From the NCBI GenBank assembly GCA_016584305.1, contig JACEEZ010011040.1, forward strand, positions 180,001-244,000: DNA of 64,000 nt, written 5' to 3'. Positions 26,603 to 34,730 of the stretch are shown in pieces (the first letter of the stretch is position 1; every line of letters begins with the position of its first letter). A model generated the notes under the pieces. The model was not told the DNA's origin. It was given only the letters and a program-made list of their open reading frames with translations, and made no database searches. Origin of the DNA: Chionoecetes opilio. Its lineage: Eukaryota; Arthropoda; Malacostraca; Decapoda; Majidae. Made by a program: the position numbers and the translations under genes.

Positions 26603-28796
26603 AGATATCTAGCATGCATGTCATTTAGTACTGGACGGATATACGATTCAATTACATATATTCTTAAGTGACCCTATGGATAACTAAACCTAACTCTCAT
26701 TAGTACATATAGTAGTTGATAATGGATATAAAATTAGTGGTGATGGTGGTGTAGATGGGAGGAGGAGGAGCAGTAGAAGGAAGAGACGAACTAAGAATAG
26801 CTAGAGCCGCTGATATAAAAAAAAGTGGTGATGGTGGTGTAGGAAGGCGAAGAGGAGGAGGAAGAAGGGCGAAGAGAAGGAGGAGGAGTAAAAGTAAAAG
26901 GAAGAGAGGAAATAAGAATAGCTGGAGTCTATAAAGGTGATGATGAAGTAAGGCATTGTAGTGTAGGAAAACATCCCACCCTTATAGCTTATTAGAATAA
27001 AGGATAATTTATATATAAGTAAGGCGTTATAGTGTTAAAACGTCACCCTTATGTACACCCACCTTAGGGATGTCTTCTGTCTTCTGCGTGGAGACGATGG
27101 TTTTCCTGAAGCGCATGATGAAGTCCTGGGCCCTCGAGGAGTACGGGTGTTGCAGCAGCCTCGTCATGGACCGCAGGAAGAACACATACTGAAAACACAT
27201 AAATATTTTTCATTGATATTAGGAGAGGTGGTAGCAGAGTGGTTAGCGTCACCGGGTGGCGTTCTCGAAGACCCGAGTTCGATCCCAAGTGAGACCCATA
27301 AATCCACTTGAAATATTTCTGCACCGTCGAGTGGCCTAAGAACACCCATATGCTGCCCATTAACTCTACCTTCGATTGCGAGTGCATCGGAGGACACAGG
27401 GGGGCGGCATGAGCCTCTAATCACAGGCGTCACTATAACAATCATGCCTGCGCCACCACGGGCGAGGGCCAACCATCACAGCCCTCAAGTGAACCTCCAA
27501 GGCCTGCCATCACAGCCCTCAAGTGAACCTCCAGGGCCAACCATCACAGCCCTCAAGTGAACCTCCAAGGCCTGCCATCACAGCCCTCAAGTGAACCTCC
27601 AGGGCCAACCATCACAGCCCTCAAGTGAACCTCCAGGGCCAACCATCACAGCCCTCAAGTGAACCTCCAGGGCCAACCATCACAGCCCTCAAGTGAACCT
27701 CCAGGGCCAACCATCATAGCCCTCAAGTGAACCTCCAGGGCCAACCATCACAGCCCTCAAGTGTACCTACAGGGCCTACATTATATATAGAAATAAGAAC
27801 ATAAGAAAATAAGGAAGCTACAAGAGGCCGTGAGACCTACACGTGGTAGTTCCTGTATATAGTACCACACAGGTATAGCTCAGGCTCTGTATACTGGAAT
27901 TCAGTAACTATAGTCTATTTTTTTTAACGAGGCAAAAATTCCATTCTATCTTAAGGTCTCATGGTTAAAATGATGCCTTTATTTGCCTGATAATATGGTT
28001 AACTATGATAAAATACAACTGAAATTTAGAAGAAGCGTAGTATTCCCTCCTCCTGGCATCAAATATCAGTCAGTAAGCAGCAAGGGGGCAGGATTTTTTG
28101 CCTCTTTAAAAGAAATAGACTAGATCAATACACACACGCAAACTCACCTGCCAGTCGTGCATTTTCTCCAGGAACATGTTCTCAAGCTCGTCTTTAGACA
28201 ACCATTCGGAGCTTCCCGGATTACTGTGAGAAGAGACCAATATTCTTAACACTTAATATAACAAAGGAAAGTTAAGACATAAGTTAAGACAGTAAATAAT
28301 TAGAATCAAAATATTTACATCTCTTTTTTTTACATATTGCAGTTTTATCCTTACTGCTTATCATCATCTTTCTGTTTAACCCCTTGAGGCCCAGAACGTA
28401 ATTTCCATTGTAATGTGGCTACCATTAGACGATTTTTAGTGACTATAAGCAACATTTTAATAGATATGACCAGTTGAGTACCCTTGTCCACTAACTAATT
28501 TGGTATATTCAGTGACTTTTCGTAATTTTATGGCTTGACAACAGACAATTTTTTATAGCCAAGGAAAGATCTGGGCGTGAAGGGGTTAATATACAAAGGA
28601 AGAACCGCTAACACTAGTACTACTGGGCTAAACAAGGCTGCCTGAGTGACTATAATAACAATAATGACATCTTATAATAATGATGATAGCCACGATATTC
28701 TTACAATGCCATAAGATTAAGATAATTATAATGATGATTATGGTAGTGAGGCAGTGTGTTGAAGAGGCTATGGCAGCATTGGGCATTGAAGAAGTT

Positions 28797-28838
<42 letters not shown>

Positions 28839-28918
28839 TAGTAGTAGTAGTAGTAGTAGTAAGACATGGAGGCAGTGTGTTGAAGAGGATCTGGCAGCAT
28901 TGGGCATTGAAGAAGTTA

Positions 28919-28953
<35 letters not shown>

Positions 28954-31900
28954 AGTAGTAGTAGTAGTAGTAGTAGTAGGTAGTATAGTAGTAGTAGTAG
29001 TGGTGATAGTAGTATTAGTACGACATGGAGGCAGTGTGTTGAAGAGACTATGGCAGCATTGGGCATTGAGGAGGCTGAGGCAATGGATAGAGATAGTTAG
29101 AAGCATATCATCGACCTAACCTCATAAGACATTGCGGGAAAATCTGACGTTAACCCCTTGAAACCCAGAACGTAATTTCCATTGTTATTTAGGTACCATT
29201 AGACAATTTTTAGTGACTATAAGCCATATTTTAATAGATATGACCTATTTAGTATCCTTGCCCACTAACTAATTTGGTATATTCAGTGACTTCGTAATTT
29301 TATGGCTCGACAACATACAATTTTATATAGCCAAGGAAAGATCTGGGCATGAAGGGTTAAGGTTTCATGCTTAAAATGAAGCCAATGTTTACCTGATAAT
29401 ATGGTTAACTATGATAAATGATAAGGGGTTCAACAGAAAGATGATGAATGATGGTTATAATAATGATACAGTTAAGCCAAGCGTTGTCACTCACAATGTC
29501 TCGTCTCCTATCTCTTTCACATTAAAGCGCACCATTCTGTGGGAGAAGTCATCAAGCTGGGCCACTTTCTTCCCTAAGTCCTGAGAGAGAGAGAGAGATA
29601 GGAGGAGGAACGGTCAGTAATCACTTCTTACATATATAATAACTTGCATTACTATTACTATTCAATTACAACTATTATCACACAATTGTAACAAACATTA
29701 TGTTAGAAGTGATTACTGACTGACACTATAAATATACTGTTTTTTTGATGTTAAGTAATGTTAAGTACATGAAAATATCCTGTATGGAAGTTATAATACT
29801 TGTTATAATTGTGTGATAATAGTTGTAATTCAATAGTAATAGAAACGCAAGTTATTATAGTTGTTAGAAGTGATTACTGACTGACAGGAGGAACGGTCAT
29901 TTAGGAAGTGAATTTGTCATTAGAATACATACTTGATACAGTAGGATACAGAAATATACACGGGGTAAATCAAATATGGCATCAAAAAATGTGGTAAATT
30001 ATGGGGTCAATCAAATATGACAACAAAAAATGGGGAAATTCATGGGGTAAATCAAATATGGCAATATGAAAGAACTACAATTACCTATATTATTACTGCA
30101 ATGACTCGCCACTAAAACTGCTACTACTACTTCTATTACCAGAATAATTTCAATTTCCACCATCACCATTGTTGCCTCCGTGGTGTAGTGGTTATTGCGT
30201 TTAGCTATGAATCTGCGAGCCCTGGTTCGAATCCGGGCCAAGGCAAGTCAGCGGCCAGCCCACCCAGCTGTTCTTCCTCCCTTTCGGGGATGGTGGATAA
30301 ATGGGTACCTGGGGAAACCTGGGGAAGGTAACTGTGGTAATCTGGATGTCACACTAGCCCTGTGTCCCGGGGTAACGGGTTGTCACCCACCACAGGCTCA
30401 AAGGGCTAATGCCATGGAGATGAGCACCGAAGCCATGCGAAACATAGCATATGCCCCATCTTTACCTTTACCTTACTATTACTACTACAACTCTGGAACT
30501 CTCTTCCTGTTTCTATTTTTCCACCTTCCTACGACTTACGGTAAATCTTTTCAAGAGAGGAGTAACAAGACACCTCCCGAACTAAATTGGCCCACCCCCT
30601 TTCTTTATTCTCTTACTGTCTTCTTTATAGGGACTGGCAACTAAGCGGGCTTTGTGTTACCTCTTTTTGTTGTGCCCTTGGCCAGTCCTTTGTGATGTAA
30701 AAAAAAAAAAAAAAAACTACTACTAGAAGTACCATCACCACCACCACCATCAGTAAAATCACAATTACTACCCCCAACACCACCACCACTACCCACCTGC
30801 AGGGCCTGGTAGTAGGAGGGCAGGCCGGTGTAGAAGAGACAGTGGAAGGGCCGGCCACTCATGTCAAACTCTGCCGCCTTTCTCTTGGTAAATACATCAA
30901 CAGGGTGCCTCAGGGCGGGGCGGGCACGGGGCTCAAATAGGCCAGAGGGAAGCAGGTACTGGATAGCGGCCTGGGGGGGGAGGGGGGGTGTTAGTGCATT
31001 AACCCCTTGAGACCCAGAACGTAATTTCTATTGTAATTTGGGTACCATTAGACAATTTTTAGTGAATATAAGCAACATTTTATAGATATGACCTGTTTAG
31101 TATCTTTGTCGACTAACTAATTTGGTATATTCGGTTACTTTTCCTAATTTTATGGCTAGACAACATACCATTTCTTATAGCAAAGGAAAGATCTGGGTGT
31201 GAAGGGGTTAAGGCCATGTCACACGGACACTTTTTCCGGCATCTTTTGGTATTTTGCACCAAAAGATGCCCGTAGTGGTGGCAAAAAAATGCGCGTTCGT
31301 CACACGGCGTCTCGGTTACGAGCATCTTCTTGCACACTTCATAAGTCTTGAATTGAAGAATATGATTGAATTGAATACGATTGTGAAGTCTTTTTGCACG
31401 ATCCATAATGTTAGTTTTGGTTGTGAGCCCCGGAAGATGCCAGTAGAAGATGCTCGTAGCCGAAACGCTGTGTGACGAACACGCATTTTTTTGCCACCAC
31501 TACAGGCATCTTTTGGTACAAAATACCAACAGATGCCGGAAAAAGTGTCCGTGTGACACGGCCTTTAGTTTACCTTGTGTATATGTATTCCCAACTAATC
31601 ACCACTACTACAGTGTCTTCAAAACAAGGTGGCGGACGGCGCTTATTACTGGTCTACTCGCAAACTTGCGCCGCCTACTTTCCAAAAAAAAAAAATTCAC
31701 CACTATATACCATAAATTTTGTATGAAAGGAGTGAATTTGACCCCGAAAAACAGCCACAATGCATATTTTAACACCTTCCAAGGCGTGGCGTGGTCCGGG
31801 CACAGGACCCCCGGCCTATCAAGCAGCGCCTCGCTTCGCTCGGCTTTCAATCAATCTCCACCTCCTACTTTCTTCATTCCAACTCCTACTTTAAAAGAAA

Positions 31901-33840
31901 ATGAAAACACTGCTACTATCACCCCCCCCCACACTCACGTCCACGTCCTCCTGTGTGAAGGTCTCCGGGTCCTCGCCCATCAGGTTGGCCAGGTGGCGTC
32001 GCCCGATCTCATACTCCGACGTCTGGTCCGCCATGAACTTATCTGCAACATGGCAAGAGTACATGAGTAAAGGCAAGAGATGGGCAAAATGGTATATGTG
32101 CAGTTTCAACCAATACTCTCCTGACATAACTATAGTCTATTCACTTAAGCTGGATTCCTGGGAGCGGCTCGATGCCTAGGCGAGTATGTAACGACGTCGC
32201 TGATTGGCTGATAGCCTCGGGCAGGGTGGCGATGGTGGTGGTACTTGCCTCGCCGCAACCCAAAACTCTTGCCTTGCCTCAGAAAAATATTCATATTTCT
32301 TGGCTTTACTCATCTCTTACACAAGATAGGCCTATTTTGTTTGCATCAGTAAATCAGGCAGTGATTGTTCAACAACAACACGCCATTCATAACTCAATAC
32401 GGTATAAAATAAAGTCATGACTGACTATCACAAGAGTAGGCGGACTTTTAGGTTTTCAGTGCATTGAAATGTTGTACTCCTACCCGATATAACCAAGCTA
32501 CCAGATAATAGTTATGAAAGCTGAGTTTACCATCGTGTTCATAATACATTGCTGCATTTCATGAGCATAAAAAAAATACAGTAAGACAACACTAATATTA
32601 AGATAATTAAAGGAAAGTAAAAGAGTGTATAAACATTATTTCTTGCTTATTTTGCTTCAACTCGCTCTAACTCCATATGTTTTGGTCACATTCAATTTTC
32701 AAGAACTGTTTCAAAATCCTTATACTTTTCCGCTTCCTGTGGTATGTAGCACGTACCAATAAGGAAAAGAGTAGGTGGTCAAAATGGCTAAGAAAGTTAA
32801 AACTACTACTGCAAACTGGCACAGTGACGGGTGAGCATTGCTCCCTATATAGGAGAGACTGTTTTCGGGAGAGCTATCAGAGGCTCCACCCGTCACGGCA
32901 CCAGTTTGAAACAGTTTAATTTCTTAGCCATTTGACCACCTACTCTTTCCTTATTGGTACGTGCTACATACCACAGGAAGCGGAAAAGTATAAGGATTTT
33001 GAAACAGTTCTTGAAAATTGAATGTGACCAAAACATATGGAGTTAGAGCGAGTTGAAGCAAAATAAGCAAGAAATAATGTTTATACACTCTTTTACTTTC
33101 CTTTAATTATCTTAATATTAGTGTCGTCTTACTGTATTTTTTTTATGCTCATGAAATGCAGCAATGTATTATGAACACGATGGTAAACTCAGCTTTCATA
33201 ACTATTATCTGGTAGCTTGGTTATATCGGGTAGGAGTACAACATTTCAATGCACTGAAAACCTAAAAGTCGCCTACTCTTGTGATAGTCAGTCATGACTT
33301 TATTTTTTACCCTATTGAGTTATGAATGGCGTGTTGTTGTTGAACAATCACTGCCTGATTTACTGATGCAAACAAAATAGGCCTATTTTGTGTAAGAGAT
33401 GAGTAAAGCCAAGAAATATGAATATTTTTCTGAGGCAACGCAAGAGTTTTGGGTTGCGGCGAGGCAAGTACCACCACCATCGCCACCCAGCCCGAGTCTA
33501 TCAGCCAATCAGCGACGTCCTTACAAACTCGGCTAGGCAGCGAGCAGCTCCCAGCCCAGGAATTCAGGCTTAAGTGAATAGACTATAGTTAACTAACAAA
33601 CCTTCTTGCTAGTTAACTAACCTGCCCTGGGCATTGATTACGTAACCTATCCTCACTGGGGGGGTTGCACCACCCCCCCAAGACCACCCTTGTCTTATTT
33701 TTAATTTCCGGCAGGTGGTGTAAGGGTTAGAAATACTCCTTATGATGAGAACAAAACGTTCAGGATACTTCAAACCACCGATCGTGTATTGGTTGTAACT
33801 GCATTTATACCCAATTCTCTCTCTCTCTCTCTCTCTCTCT

Positions 33841-33904
<64 letters not shown>

Positions 33905-34696
33905 ACACGCACACACACACTCACTCACTCATATATTTTCCTTATAAACTTAAATATTTATCTCTTTCTATCTCTCTCTCTCTCTTTACACTCCCTTATA
34001 CCCCCTCTCTCTTCCCACACTCACTCATAATATTTCATTATAAAACTCATATATTTCTCTCCCTCTAATACTTTCACACACTCCCTCACTCTCTCTCTTC
34101 CCTTAACACACCCTAAAAAAAAACCCTCTCCCTCCCCTCCAACACATACACACACACACACTCCCCCACACACACCCTCATAAACCTTCCGTCTTCTCTC
34201 GCATTTTCTTTCTTTATTTTCTCATAATCTATCTTTTTTTCTCATAATTTATCTTTTTTTCTCATAATTTATCTTTTTTTTCTCATAATTTATCTTTTTT
34301 TCTCATAATTTATCTTTTTTTTCTCATAATTTATCTTTTTTTTCTCATAATTTATCTTTTTTTTCTCATAATTTATCTTTTTTTCTCATAATTTATCTTT
34401 TTTTTCTCATAATTTATCTTTTTTTCTCATAATTTATCTTTTTTTCTCATAATTTATCTTTTTTTCTCATAATTTTTTTTTTTCTCATAATTTTTTTTTT
34501 TTCTCATAATTTTTTTTTTCTCATAATTTATCTTTTTTTCTCATAATTTATCTTTTTTTCTCCTATTTTTTTTTTTTCTCCTATTTTTTTTCCGCCTAAT
34601 TTCTTTTTTTCTCATAATTTATCTTTTTCTCATAATTTATCGTTTTTTCTCCTCATTTTTCTTTTTTCTCTCATAATTTATCTTTTTTCTCATTCA

Positions 34697-34730
<34 letters not shown>

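Noticed and set aside
28628..29106. Tyr/Thr/Leu-rich minus-strand frames
   Set aside because: Produced by (GTA)n microsatellites in three phases.
30174..30250. Functional tRNA gene
   Set aside because: A and B boxes are good, but the anticodon stem does not pair and a SINE body follows.
33609..33920. 103-aa frame with Arg/Glu repeats
   Set aside because: (CT)n microsatellite artefact.
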